From Paucidesulfovibrio sp036541255 (lineage in GTDB: Bacteria > Desulfobacterota > Desulfovibrionia > Desulfovibrionales > Desulfovibrionaceae): 34,282 bases of DNA. Positions 22,238 to 31,203 of the stretch are shown here, in pieces. The position numbers and the translations under genes were made by a program. Below the pieces are notes generated by a model. That model ran no database searches. It saw only the letters and a program-made list of their open reading frames with translations, and was not told the origin of the DNA. Where the stretch lies: NCBI GenBank assembly GCA_036541255.1, contig JAZHDD010000001.1, positions 1 through 34,282 on the forward strand, given 5' to 3'. The number at the start of each line of letters is the position of its first letter. The stretch's first letter is position 1.

Positions 22238-22936
22238 ATGTGCGGACGATTCGGATTCGACATGCCCAAGCAGGTGCTGGAGGAAACGTTCGGCGTGGTT
22301 CTGAATGATGCCGGGCCGGGAGCGGACTACAACATCACGCCGGGCAGCATGGTCCTGGCCGTGATGCTGGAGCAGGGACACAGGGTCTTGCGCGGCCTGA
22401 CCTGGGGCCTGATTCCTCCGTGGGACAGGAACGCGGCGCGTGGCGGATTCATCAATGCCCGCTCGGAAACCGCCTTTGACAAGCCCTCGTTCCGCACGGC
22501 CATGGGCAGAAAGCGCTGCCTTGTCCCGGCCAGCCTGTTTTACGAATGGCAGAAAACGCCCGGACGCAAACTCCCCTTTGCCATTGCCCTGAAAAAAATG
22601 GAGCCCATGGCCCTGGCCGCCATCCACGCTGAACACGAGGCATTCGGACCGACCCTGGCCATCCTGACCACAGCTCCCAACATGCTTCTTGCGCCCATCC
22701 ACAACCGCATGCCCCTGATCCTGCCTCCCGAGGCCCATGCGGCCTGGCTTGACCCGGCCACGCCCCGGACAGCGCTGGAGCCTTTGCTGCTCCCCTATCC
22801 GGCGTCCGCAATGGACATCTGGCCCATCACTTCCCAGGTCAACAACCCGCAGGCGCATGGCCCGGAAGTGGCAGCGCGACTGCGTGCGCAGCCCGGACTC
22901 CTGGAGGAGAACGAAACCTCGAAAAACAATCAATAG
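22238..22936 (+). CDS. SRAP-domain protein (HMCES/YedK family)
   Basis: This 232-aa protein belongs to the family that forms a stable thiazolidine crosslink with abasic sites in single-stranded DNA. The chain starts MCGRFGF: removal of Met exposes the catalytic C2, which fixes the start at ATG 22238. Other active-site residues are present: N73 and R75 in INARSE, E103 in FYEW, and H155 in IHNRMP. WGLIPPW (56-62) is another family hallmark. No Shine-Dalgarno precedes the ATG, and a good promoter ends six bases before it, so the mRNA seems to be leaderless. It converges on the metallo-beta-lactamase gene with eight bases between stops. No SOS box was noticed. Confidence 0.96.
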   Translation: MCGRFGFDMPKQVLEETFGVVLNDAGPGADYNITPGSMVLAVMLEQGHRVLRGLTWGLIPPWDRNAARGGFINARSETAFDKPSFRTAMGRKRCLVPASLFYEWQKTPGRKLPFAIALKKMEPMALAAIHAEHEAFGPTLAILTTAPNMLLAPIHNRMPLILPPEAHAAWLDPATPRTALEPLLLPYPASAMDIWPITSQVNNPQAHGPEVAARLRAQPGLLEENETSKNNQ

Positions 22937-22944
22937 TGTTGTAT

Positions 22945-23718
22945 TCAGGATGGTTGCTGAATCGCTATTTGAAACACGGCCTCGGTGCCGGGCGTGTCAT
23001 ACACAAACAGCCGGGTTTGGTCCGGATCATGGTGCTCGGCCAAGACCGCACCCAGACCGCGAACAAAGGCCATGTCTCCGAAGGAGTGCATGGGCGCGAA
23101 TAAAACGGGCCGCAAGCGTTGCAAAAAGAGCGGCCCGCCCGCCAGTCCTGGCAAACGTTGATCCGTATCCTGAAACGCCACATGCAGAGTCTGACCGTCC
23201 AAGGCCTGTTCCAAACGGTCCAGACTCGCCCCGAAGAATTCCCGGGTGAACGTCCGCTCCTGCGGCGCGGCCTCGGGCCAATCCCAGCAGGCCAAGTCCC
23301 CGCCGTGCCAGACGCGCAAAAGCCCTTCCGGCGTTGGCAGGGCAACGAAAAAGGCCACGCCCAGATCATTGGAAAGAAAGGTCCGGATATCCAGGCCATG
23401 GAAGGAATAGCGCTCGTCCGGCTCAACAACCAAAGCGCCCGGAGGCGTTGCCTCGTCATACATATCCGGGATGTCGTCGGCATAGATGAACGCGGCCGAA
23501 GCGGCGCTGGACACAAGGTTCGGCGTGTCCGGGTCGAAATGGTCGGCATGGCCATGGGAGGCGAACACGAACAAATCGCGCCCGGATATGGCGCGCTCCA
23601 TGACTTGACGCGCTCCGGCAGGCAGATGTTCGGGCGAAGGCAAATCAAACAGCAAGGCCCGACCCGCACACTCCAGCACAAAACTATTGTGATGGACGTA
23701 GGTCAGGCGGACGTTCAC
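22945..23718 (-). CDS. Metallo-beta-lactamase-fold hydrolase (UlaG-like type)
   Basis: The 257-aa protein carries the HxHxDH metal motif in ASHGHADHFD (53-62; H55, H57, D59, H60) and a later metal Asp in WHGGDLACWDW (about 137-147), with a downstream His in APMHSFGD. It opens MNVRLTYVHHNSFVLE, as in UlaG-like and other small cytosolic beta-lactamase-fold enzymes. The GTG start overlaps the stop of the ABC gene (GTGA), so translation is coupled and it is the last gene of the six-gene cluster. No signal peptide is present. The substrate is unknown; nucleotide, lactone or phosphodiester hydrolysis are all possible for the fold. Confidence 0.9.
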   Translation of the reverse strand: MNVRLTYVHHNSFVLECAGRALLFDLPSPEHLPAGARQVMERAISGRDLFVFASHGHADHFDPDTPNLVSSAASAAFIYADDIPDMYDEATPPGALVVEPDERYSFHGLDIRTFLSNDLGVAFFVALPTPEGLLRVWHGGDLACWDWPEAAPQERTFTREFFGASLDRLEQALDGQTLHVAFQDTDQRLPGLAGGPLFLQRLRPVLFAPMHSFGDMAFVRGLGAVLAEHHDPDQTRLFVYDTPGTEAVFQIAIQQPS

Positions 23719-26700
23719 GGCTTGCGCCCCTTGCGCCCCTTGCGCCGCATAAGCCGCCGCCCGAAATTGCGGAAAAAGGAGATCATTTCCTGCCGCCAGT
23801 GCAACGCGGAAAGCGTGAGCAGGTTCATGAGCAGCCCCATGAACAGCAGGACAAGCGCGTCATAAATGGTGGTGCTGGCCTTGGCATTGGCAAAGGGCAG
23901 CATCTTCCAGGGCACGAACATGGGATAGGCCAAATTCCAGTCCTTCATGGCCCCTTCCAGCGCGGTCTCGGCCCGCGACGGGTCCAGGTCCAGTTGTTCG
24001 CGCACCAGCTCCTCGAACTTCTTTTCGCCCAAAGTCACGGCATCATGAATATTCTTGTTGCCATACTTGTATTTGTGCGACTCCCTGAACTCCTCCAGCT
24101 CGGCTTCCAGCCGGGCGCGTTGCGTCGCGAGGGGTTCCTGCTCCTCTGGAAGCTGCGCGTCGCGCAAGGCCAATTTGACCTCGCGCAACTCGTCCGAAAG
24201 AAGCGCATGCCGCGCATGATAGCTGTTGTTGTTCTCCTGCAGCACGAGCAGCCCTTCGTAGGCCCAGCGGGATGGCATGAGCTGGCATATTTCCGGAATG
24301 GGGCTGTTCTCCACGATGGTCAGGCTTTTGTTCATCTTTTCGTATTCGATAAGCGCGCCGCCGAGAATGATCTGGGGCACGAGCATGAGCGGCACGATAT
24401 TCTGTGCTGCCCGTGACGAAAGCCGGGGGATGGCGGAGATGAACAGGCCCGCGGACAAGCCCGTGTAGGAAAGGAGCGTGAGGTAGAGGATGTAATAGAG
24501 CGAAAGTTCGCGCACCTCCATGATCAAAAAGCCCATGGCCACAAAGAGCACGTTCTGCACCAGGGCAAAAGGCACCAGTACCAGCAGCTTTGCCGCCAGA
24601 TAGGTGCGGTTGGTCAGGTTGAGCATGCGCTCGCGCAGGAACAGGCCGGAATCGCCTATGATCTCGTCCACGGAGTTGGTCATGGACAGGAACAGGGTCA
24701 CGATCACGGCCACGAAAAGAAAGATGCCGAAGAGGTCGTTGGTGTAGAGGGAATACTCCCCGGCGGGCGTATAGCGCAGGATGAAGCCCACGCCAGCGCC
24801 CAGAAGGGGCGCTTCCAAAAAAGTGATCAAGAGGTTGGAGCGGTCCCGAATCTTGTTGCGGTAATTGCGCGAAAGCAGGGTGCGGAACTGTTCGAAACGT
24901 TCGCGCGGCCCAAAGTGCGGCTTGGGCGGAAGAATGTCCGAACGGGGCAGCCGAATGCTCGAAAGCCAGGCATCAATGGCCTTGGTTTCATATTCCTTTT
25001 TCCAGTAGGCCGGGGAATACTTGCGTTTGCCGAGCACGGTACCGTCAATGTCGCGCAGGGATTCCTCAAGGCTGTCCAGCAGGATGTCCGGCTGCACGGT
25101 CTTGCAATCGGGGCATTCCACCACGATGCGGCCCTTGCTCTCGTCCCGCTCCATGTGGCGCTTGAAATATTCCAGGGCCGAATAGGTGGTGCCGTAGTAG
25201 GCCAGGGTGCCGCCCCGGTCGAGCAGCACGACCTTGTTGAAGGTCTTGTAGATGCGCGAACTGGGCTGGTGGATCACGCAGACCACGATCTTGCCGCGCA
25301 GGGTGATGTTGCCCAACAACTCCACTATCTTTTCAGAATCCTTGGAAGAAAGTCCGGACGTGGGTTCGTCGAGCAGATAAATATCCGCGTCCGTTATCAA
25401 TTCCAGGCCGATATTCAGGCGCTTGCGCTCGCCGCCGGAAAGAGTCTTGTCGTTCACGTCGCCCACGCGCAGGTCGCGGCGCTCGGTCAGCCCGATGTCG
25501 CTCAGAGCCACTTCGATCTTGGCGTTGAGCTCTTCCTCGCCTTTGTCAGGAAAATGCAGCTTGGCGTAATAATACAGATTTTCATAGACCGTCAGATTGG
25601 ACAGCAGCAAATCCTCCTGGGGCACATAGCCCAGGTGGTTTTTGAGCATCTCGTAATCGCGGTGCAGGTCGTAGTCGTCCAGGCGGATGGCTCCCCTGTC
25701 GGGACGGGTAAAGCCGCTCATGACCCGCAGCAGCGTGGACTTGCCGCTGCCGCTGGGGCCGATGATGGCCACCATTTCGCCATACTCGATATCAAAGGAT
25801 ACGCCGTCCAGAGCCACGGTGCCGTCCTCAAAGGCGTAATGCAGATCCGAGGCCACCAGTTTGTTGAAGCTGAATGCCGCCTTGCGCAACTTTCCGGCCT
25901 TGATGTCCAGGGTCAGGTAGTTGCCGAAGAGAAAAAGCGTGTCGCCGTCTTCCAGTTCCACGGGACCGGATACGGCCCGGTCGTTGAGGTGGACCTGATA
26001 AGGGCAATCGCCGGGATCGAAAATGAAGGTCTCCCTGTCGCGGTCGGCCACAAGCCGTGCGCTCCAACGCTCGGGCAGTTCGTCATGAATGAACACGTCG
26101 CCGCGCACCGAATTGGTGATGCGGTATTCCCCGCGCCCGTCGTCCAGGGAAAGCTCGCGCTTGGCGTTCAGGGCATAAAAGAGTTCCCGCAGGTTCATGC
26201 GGAAACCGTTGACGAAGATATCGTCGTCCAGGTTGACCTGGGCCGCGTTTTCCACGCGCTGGTCGTTGACATTGACGAGCGCGAACAGGTCCAGGACTTC
26301 CAGCCGGATCAACGCGCCCCGGAAGAGCAGACGCAACACGCTGTCCTGCCCCTGTTCCGTTGTGTAGGCGGGCTCCAAGTCTTTTTGGGTGACATAGATG
26401 TCGGCATTGAGCGGGCTGACCTTGTTCTCGAAATAGGCCTTGAGGTCATGGTGCTTCAGCGAGTAGCCGTTGATCAGAATGCGATAGTTGTGGGAGACGC
26501 GGTTGGAGATGTTCTTGCGCAGCTGGTAGCCGTCCACCTCGATGTCGTGGCCGTCGCACTTCTTGGTGATGCAATAGAGATTGCGAATCTTGTAGATGGT
26601 CAGGTCCAAACCGGGAAACGGCAGGTACACGTCCGCCGTGGACAGATCGCCCGTGACCCGCAGTGCGATGATACTGGCACGTTCGGAAATTTCCCTGGAA

Positions 26701-27134
26701 GGTTCGGTCAGACCGAAGCCGGATTCGATGAAGCGCACATCCCATTCGCTGATTTGCAGCAGTTTGGCCATGGCCCGCGCCAACCGGCGCTCCACGGATT
26801 CGGCCTTGTCCGCGATGATGAATTCATAGACGATGATCAGGCAGTAGACTTTTTCCTGGTAGGACAGACCCGAGCCAAGCGCACGGCAGACAGCGCCCAA
26901 GTCCAGGCTGCGCGAAAGAAAATTCTCGAACTGATCGCGGAAGCGGCTGACAACGTCCGCCGGGTACAGGTGCCCATAAAAGGATTCGATGAATTCCCTT
27001 CGCCTGTCGGAAACGGTACGCCCGGCCTGGGCGATGAGGGCCAGAAGCTTGAGGACCTGGGCGGCCAGGCTTTCCTCGAAACGTTCCTCGTCCTGCCCCC
27101 GGCGTGTGCGGGGTGCGTCGGTCTGCCGCAGCAT
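23715..27134 (-). CDS. TerB/FHA-like/ABC transporter fusion protein (ABCG-type half-transporter)
   Basis: The 1139-aa protein has four parts. Residues 25-138 are helical and TerB-like. Residues 140-420 are beta-rich with FHA-like segments, best seen in HLNDRAVSGPVELEDGD (382-398). Residues 425-665 form an ABC ATPase with Walker A GPSGSGKST (459-467), Q506, signature LSGGE (565-569), Walker B YLLDEP (586-591) and H622. The C-terminal part is an ABC-2/ABCG-type permease (first helices about 768-818, more at 845-925, last at 1092-1112), with a charged coiled-coil insert (980-1045) before the last helix. A CPDC motif lies at 674-677. The tail RRKGRKGRK is made by a 9-base repeat. ATG 27134 is chosen because GGAG lies five bases upstream. 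ATPase before permease is the order of ABCG/White proteins. Its phosphosignalling neighbours suggest control through the FHA-like part; cargo is unknown. Confidence 0.92.
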   Translation of the reverse strand: MLRQTDAPRTRRGQDEERFEESLAAQVLKLLALIAQAGRTVSDRRREFIESFYGHLYPADVVSRFRDQFENFLSRSLDLGAVCRALGSGLSYQEKVYCLIIVYEFIIADKAESVERRLARAMAKLLQISEWDVRFIESGFGLTEPSREISERASIIALRVTGDLSTADVYLPFPGLDLTIYKIRNLYCITKKCDGHDIEVDGYQLRKNISNRVSHNYRILINGYSLKHHDLKAYFENKVSPLNADIYVTQKDLEPAYTTEQGQDSVLRLLFRGALIRLEVLDLFALVNVNDQRVENAAQVNLDDDIFVNGFRMNLRELFYALNAKRELSLDDGRGEYRITNSVRGDVFIHDELPERWSARLVADRDRETFIFDPGDCPYQVHLNDRAVSGPVELEDGDTLFLFGNYLTLDIKAGKLRKAAFSFNKLVASDLHYAFEDGTVALDGVSFDIEYGEMVAIIGPSGSGKSTLLRVMSGFTRPDRGAIRLDDYDLHRDYEMLKNHLGYVPQEDLLLSNLTVYENLYYYAKLHFPDKGEEELNAKIEVALSDIGLTERRDLRVGDVNDKTLSGGERKRLNIGLELITDADIYLLDEPTSGLSSKDSEKIVELLGNITLRGKIVVCVIHQPSSRIYKTFNKVVLLDRGGTLAYYGTTYSALEYFKRHMERDESKGRIVVECPDCKTVQPDILLDSLEESLRDIDGTVLGKRKYSPAYWKKEYETKAIDAWLSSIRLPRSDILPPKPHFGPRERFEQFRTLLSRNYRNKIRDRSNLLITFLEAPLLGAGVGFILRYTPAGEYSLYTNDLFGIFLFVAVIVTLFLSMTNSVDEIIGDSGLFLRERMLNLTNRTYLAAKLLVLVPFALVQNVLFVAMGFLIMEVRELSLYYILYLTLLSYTGLSAGLFISAIPRLSSRAAQNIVPLMLVPQIILGGALIEYEKMNKSLTIVENSPIPEICQLMPSRWAYEGLLVLQENNNSYHARHALLSDELREVKLALRDAQLPEEQEPLATQRARLEAELEEFRESHKYKYGNKNIHDAVTLGEKKFEELVREQLDLDPSRAETALEGAMKDWNLAYPMFVPWKMLPFANAKASTTIYDALVLLFMGLLMNLLTLSALHWRQEMISFFRNFGRRLMRRKGRKGRKP
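23722..23748 (-). repeat. Three 9-base direct repeats at the ABC gene 3' end
   Basis: Units of TTGCGCCCC (plus strand; the third differs in its last two bases) encode the basic tail KGRKGRK. Unit number could vary by slippage. Confidence 0.8.
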
Positions 27135-27262
27135 GAAACTCCTCGCCGGGGCGGGACACCCTGTCCCGCTCATGGGGACAGGCCCCGACCCGGAGTCCGG
27201 GCGGTTCCGGCGTCAAGAGGGCAAAGCCGACGCCGCTCCGGAGAAGATTCCGGGAAACCGGG

Positions 27263-27688
27263 TTACTTGTAGCCGGCCAGAATGAACCAGTAGTCGAACT
27301 CTCCCGCACAGTCCTTCAATGTCGCCTTGATATGGAACGTACCACTCCACTCGGGCCGAAGGTTGACGGATGCGGGTTCGCCCTTGCCCGTGCTCTCGGC
27401 CACCACGTTCCAGTTCTCGTCGAACATCACGAGCTGCAGCTCGCGCACGCCCGTGTCGCCCTGGAAATGGAAGAAATAATCGATGCCCGTGGCAAGTTGC
27501 GTGTCGAAATAATAGGATTTGCCCTTGCCCAGCTCGCCGATCTGGATGTCGTCCTTGACGCTGAAGCCCTGGCCCTCGTACTTGAGGACCTCCTCATACG
27601 CGGGCTTGCGGATGTCCATACGCCCGGCCAGGGCCAGCGCAGGGAGCAAAAGAGCCAAGGCAACTACGGCCGTGATGCGTGCCACCAT
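27263..27688 (-). CDS. Exported beta-rich protein, 141 aa, unknown function
   Basis: The product has a signal peptide (1-21, ending LALA) and a compact mature domain. YYFDTQLATGIDYFFHFQGD (59-78), LQLVMFDENWNVVAES (84-99) and SGTFHIKATLKDCAGEFDYW give a beta-sandwich pattern resembling bacterial pre-peptidase C-terminal (PPC)-like ligand or stability domains; the likeness is weak. There is a single Cys in the mature part. The ATG lies four bases after the preceding gene's stop, with GAGGATAGGGA upstream, so the two exported proteins are made together. The ABC gene follows about 130 bases later; that gap holds no clear terminator. Confidence 0.85.
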   Translation of the reverse strand: MVARITAVVALALLLPALALAGRMDIRKPAYEEVLKYEGQGFSVKDDIQIGELGKGKSYYFDTQLATGIDYFFHFQGDTGVRELQLVMFDENWNVVAESTGKGEPASVNLRPEWSGTFHIKATLKDCAGEFDYWFILAGYK

Positions 27689-27692
27689 ATCC

Positions 27693-28499
27693 CTATCCTC
27701 TCTCGATCAGTTGCACGAGCTCGGAGCTGAGCTGATACAGGCGCTTGACGTTGTCCAGGGGCACGGGCTTGCGATAGCCCACGTTCACCAGGGAACGAAT
27801 TTCAGGCAATGCCTTGAGAATGGCCTGCACGGAAACCGTGTTCACGGCCTCGGGTTCCATCTTCTCCAATTCACGCTGGAAATAATCCACGAGATTGGGC
27901 TGATAGAGCAGCGAGGTGGAATGTTCGGGATAGAGCCCCGCCTGCAGCAGGCGGGACGTGGTGTGCAGCCCTTCGAGCCAGCCGCCGGTCCGCACCAGCG
28001 TGGCCACGTCCTGGTCGCCCAGCTGGTCCATCTCCATTTCGATGAGATAGCGCAGGGCGTCGAGTTCGTCGCGCAGCTCGTCCCAGCGGCCCTGGTTGGC
28101 CAGGTCCTCGAAGGTCTTGCTGCGGTCGAGGATGGTCTCCTGGACCATCAACTCCTCGGCCAGGGTGATGACGATGACGATCACGTCGCCGAGCTTGTTC
28201 TTGTCCTCGGCAAGGATGGCCACCAGACCGTTTGCAGAGCGCACGCCCAGGTTCAAGGCGCGCAGATAGTTGTCCTGATAGTCGTACCGCTTGTCGAAGT
28301 CGGCGACCTCACCCCAATCCGTATCGCCCAGACGGTTGATGGCCAGGAACATCTCCGCAGGCGACGGCAAGGCCACGTTCTGCGCGAATTCCTTTTTTTC
28401 CGCGTCGTTGAGTGCGGAAACCTGCGCCCCACCGGCCGGAAGGGCCAACTGGGACAGCAGGACCAGGAAAAGGACGGTTGTTTTCAATCGCTTGCTCAT
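27693..28499 (-). CDS. Exported helical protein, 268 aa, unknown function
   Basis: The signal peptide is residues 1-25 (MSKRLKTTVLFLVLLSQLAL.., cleavage near GGA-Q). The mature part is almost wholly alpha-helical and acidic, for example LGDVIVIVITLAEELMVQE, RWDELRDELDALRYLIEME and YQLSSELVQLIERG; a hydrophobic stretch (DVIVIVITLAEEL) might pack in a helical bundle. No cysteines or enzyme motif are visible and I do not recognise the family. ATG 28499 is selected because AGAGGTG lies six bases upstream and the signal peptide starts there. The next gene starts four bases after its stop. A 121-base gap separates it from the STAS gene; it contains only a weak TATACC-type -10 (minus strand), so a second internal promoter is possible. 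Confidence 0.85.
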   Translation of the reverse strand: MSKRLKTTVLFLVLLSQLALPAGGAQVSALNDAEKKEFAQNVALPSPAEMFLAINRLGDTDWGEVADFDKRYDYQDNYLRALNLGVRSANGLVAILAEDKNKLGDVIVIVITLAEELMVQETILDRSKTFEDLANQGRWDELRDELDALRYLIEMEMDQLGDQDVATLVRTGGWLEGLHTTSRLLQAGLYPEHSTSLLYQPNLVDYFQRELEKMEPEAVNTVSVQAILKALPEIRSLVNVGYRKPVPLDNVKRLYQLSSELVQLIERG

Positions 28500-28620
28500 G
28501 CGCACACCTCTGCGGGAAGCGTCATATCGATGTTCTGTTGGTATAGTGCAGTCGGAACCTACCATTGTGGGGCAGGTTAGCAGCACGGAATGGAAAAGTA
28601 AAACAGCAAGAAGGGCGCAC

Positions 28621-28965
28621 TTATTGGCCAAGGCCGCGGAGCTTGGCCGCTTCCCATTCATGCTCGATGGGGATGAGTTGCTGCAGGCCTGCGATATGCA
28701 TAACTTCCTCCACCAACTCCTGGGGGCGGTAGAGGATCATGCGCGCGCCCTTTCCTGCAAGATTTCTGGCGTTGCGGAGCAAAAGCCCCATGCCCATGGA
28801 AGCCATGAACGAGACTTCGCCCATGTCCACCACGACCGGTTTTCCCGCACCGGAGACAAGCGCAGTGAATTCCTCTTCGATTTCCTTGATCCCGGCCGCA
28901 TCCATGCGCCCCGAAAGCGCCACGTGCGTGAGGCCGTTCGAGTCCTCGAAGACCGTAAGCTCCAT
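28621..28965 (-). CDS. STAS-domain anti-sigma-factor antagonist-like protein
   Basis: The 114-aa single-domain protein has the SpoIIAA/RsbV fold pattern: beta-strand MELTVFEDSNGLTHVALSGRM cut as residues 1-21, DAAGIKEIEEEF (22-33), PVVVDMGEVSFMASMGMGLLL (43-63) with S56 at the position phosphorylated in SpoIIAA, and a C-terminal helix. ATG 28965 is preceded by GGAGGGGG. The PP2C phosphatase gene lies immediately upstream, which is the standard enzyme for dephosphorylating such proteins. No anti-sigma kinase (RsbW type) is encoded in the window, so the kinase or partner is elsewhere, or the output is the FHA-like ABC protein rather than a sigma factor. Confidence 0.92.
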   Translation of the reverse strand: MELTVFEDSNGLTHVALSGRMDAAGIKEIEEEFTALVSGAGKPVVVDMGEVSFMASMGMGLLLRNARNLAGKGARMILYRPQELVEEVMHIAGLQQLIPIEHEWEAAKLRGLGQ

Positions 28966-29076
28966 TCCCCCTCCTTCGTCGGCAGGCCGGTTGCGGCACT
29001 GCCGTCGAATATGTAGCCGGGTTTTCGGGGGAAGGCAACAGGTTGGCGTCATGGGGGCGACTGACGACACAAAAAA

Positions 29077-31203
29077 TCAAATCCGCTTGACCACGGCCAG
29101 GGTCACATCGTCTTCACGGCGGTCGTTGCCCCGGAAATCTTCCAAAGCGGAAAGTACGGCCTGGACAATCTCGGCCGCAGGCTTGTCCGCTGCGCGCCGC
29201 ACCACGTCCAGCATGCGCGCCCGGCCAAAGACCTCGCCACGCACGTTGCGGGATTCCCATATCCCGTCCGTGCCCAGCAGCGCGAATTGGCCGGGTCGGT
29301 TGAACGTCCGTTCCCGTTCCTCGAACTGCGCATTTTCAAGAAACCCCAGGCTGACCCCTTCGCCGCGCAGCTCCTCGAACTCCCCGGTCCAGGGGTCATA
29401 GAACCAGGCAGGCTCATGGCCGGCCCGCACCCAGCGCATGGAATTCTTGACCGTGTCGAACTCGGCGCAGAAGAGCGTCATGAACTGACCCGAAGGAGCC
29501 ACATCGCCGTAAAGCTGACGGTTGACCATGGCCACCCGCTCGGCCAGCGGGCGCCGCGACTCGGACACGGCGCGCAGCATGGCACGCACCGTGGCCATGA
29601 GCAGGGCCGGAGCCGCGCCATGACCGGAGACATCCCCCACGGCCAGGGCCAGCTTGCGCCCATTGCCGCCCTGGACCACAAAGGCGTCGTAATAGTCGCC
29701 GCCGGTCTCGTCGCAGAAAAGAATGGTCCCGGCCACATCCAGCCCGGGCAGCACAGGCACGTTGCGCGGCAAAAGATTCTGCTGCACCTCCCGGGCCAGG
29801 GCCATGGATCGGCTCAGCCGCATATGGTCCTGCAACTTGGGCACGGTGTCGTTGAAGGCCTTGACCAACAAATCCCGCTCATCGCCGGTACGCATTTTGA
29901 GGCGCGCCGTGAAATCGCCCCCGGCCAGACGTTCCCAGGCGCGGGCCATGCGTAGCACGGCACCCCCGGCGCGGCGGGCCGCTATCCAGGACAGCAGGGC
30001 CGCTCCAAGCACTGCGGCCAAAGCCATTATCAAGGCGGAATTGCGTTGGCTTGCGGCATGCGCGGCCACGTCACGGCGCAATTGATCAGGCACGGTCATG
30101 GCCACGGCCTTGGGCACCACAAGCAGGAAGGCGGTGGTCCGGTCCAGCGGTGAAAACGCCCAGATGCTGGGCCGCCCCTGGTAGTCCATCTCCATGCTGC
30201 CCGCCTCCTGGTTGCGGATGCGCTCCACCAGGGCGGCAAAGGCTTGCCGGTCCGAAGGTTCCATCCAGGCATACCGTCCCTGGACAGCGTCGCTCGGGCC
30301 GGAATCGTAATCGCGGCCAGCCATGACCTGAAGGCCCAGGGTTTTGCTCTCGGGGTCGATGCGCGCGCTGACCAGGAAGGACCGCATTTCCTGGGACCAC
30401 TGGGAAGCCAGGCGGGCCTCCTGAAGAAACCAGGTGACCGGCGCTTCAATGCCTGCAACCCCGGCGAATTCGCCGCCCGGGCCGTATAGCGGCATGTTCA
30501 GGGCGTAGAGCAGTCTGCCCGTGGCCCGGCTGAGCAACAGGCCGGTCCATTCCGTTTTGCCTGTTTCGCGGGCGCGGGCGTACCAATCGGCCAAACGGGT
30601 GTCCACTTCGGCGGGATAACCGCCAAATCCCGGATAGGCCATGGTTACGCCGCTCTCCAGGGACACATAGACACGGTAGGCGGCATAGCCCGCATTCTTA
30701 AAGACATCTCGGCAGATGGGCAAGAGAGTGGAAAGCCGGGCGACGTCTTGGGAAACCCAGCGGTTCTCCACGCCCGAGGCCAGCAGGAAAACTTGATTAT
30801 CGAAACTGACTTTCATGGGTTCGGCGCTGCCATCCGCCTTGCGCCGGGTGTAACGGGGATTTTCCGCCAGATCGGCCGGCGCCCGCAAAGGATTGTCGTA
30901 ATCCGACGCGAAGTAGACCTGCGGCTCAAGCACGAAACCTTTGGAAAGCAGACGTTCCGCCTCCACTCCCAGGGAACGCAGGGCAAACGTCAGCGTGGCC
31001 ACGCCACGTGAAACAGACTTGGAAGCATTCTCCGCATCCTGCTCCAGTTGCCGGGTGAGCAGACGGGTGATCTCGCCTCCAGCCACTTCGGAAACAGTCT
31101 GCTCAAGGCGCAACACACCGCGCTGCCACATGATCCCGGCCAATACCAACGGCACGAGACTGAGGAGCAGCAAGGCGAGAAAATATTTCCAACGGATCGG
31201 CAT
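29077..31203 (-). CDS. Membrane sensor PP2C (SpoIIE/RsbU-type) serine phosphatase
   Basis: The 708-aa protein has TM1 (about 7-24), a large periplasmic double-Cache-like sensor (about 35-385), TM2 (388-408), HAMP (409-460) and a C-terminal PP2C/SpoIIE domain (about 480-708). Metal-binding residues are visible in CDETGGDYYDAF (497-508), VGDVSGHG (522-529, D524), LGTDGIWES (643-651, D646) and REDDVTLAVV (696-705). Sensor HAMP-PP2C proteins dephosphorylate STAS antagonists, and a STAS gene follows 111 bases downstream. ATG 31203 is chosen because GGGAG lies eight bases upstream and TM1 starts at once. It heads the six-gene minus-strand cluster. The Cache-like fold suggests a small-molecule ligand such as an amino or organic acid. 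Confidence 0.94.
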   Translation of the reverse strand: MPIRWKYFLALLLLSLVPLVLAGIMWQRGVLRLEQTVSEVAGGEITRLLTRQLEQDAENASKSVSRGVATLTFALRSLGVEAERLLSKGFVLEPQVYFASDYDNPLRAPADLAENPRYTRRKADGSAEPMKVSFDNQVFLLASGVENRWVSQDVARLSTLLPICRDVFKNAGYAAYRVYVSLESGVTMAYPGFGGYPAEVDTRLADWYARARETGKTEWTGLLLSRATGRLLYALNMPLYGPGGEFAGVAGIEAPVTWFLQEARLASQWSQEMRSFLVSARIDPESKTLGLQVMAGRDYDSGPSDAVQGRYAWMEPSDRQAFAALVERIRNQEAGSMEMDYQGRPSIWAFSPLDRTTAFLLVVPKAVAMTVPDQLRRDVAAHAASQRNSALIMALAAVLGAALLSWIAARRAGGAVLRMARAWERLAGGDFTARLKMRTGDERDLLVKAFNDTVPKLQDHMRLSRSMALAREVQQNLLPRNVPVLPGLDVAGTILFCDETGGDYYDAFVVQGGNGRKLALAVGDVSGHGAAPALLMATVRAMLRAVSESRRPLAERVAMVNRQLYGDVAPSGQFMTLFCAEFDTVKNSMRWVRAGHEPAWFYDPWTGEFEELRGEGVSLGFLENAQFEERERTFNRPGQFALLGTDGIWESRNVRGEVFGRARMLDVVRRAADKPAAEIVQAVLSALEDFRGNDRREDDVTLAVVKRI

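Noticed and set aside
24915..27272. Plus-strand frame of 785 codons opposite the ABC fusion
   Set aside because: The composition is that of an antisense frame (Val/Gln/His-rich), with no start signals; the minus strand has complete ABC motifs.
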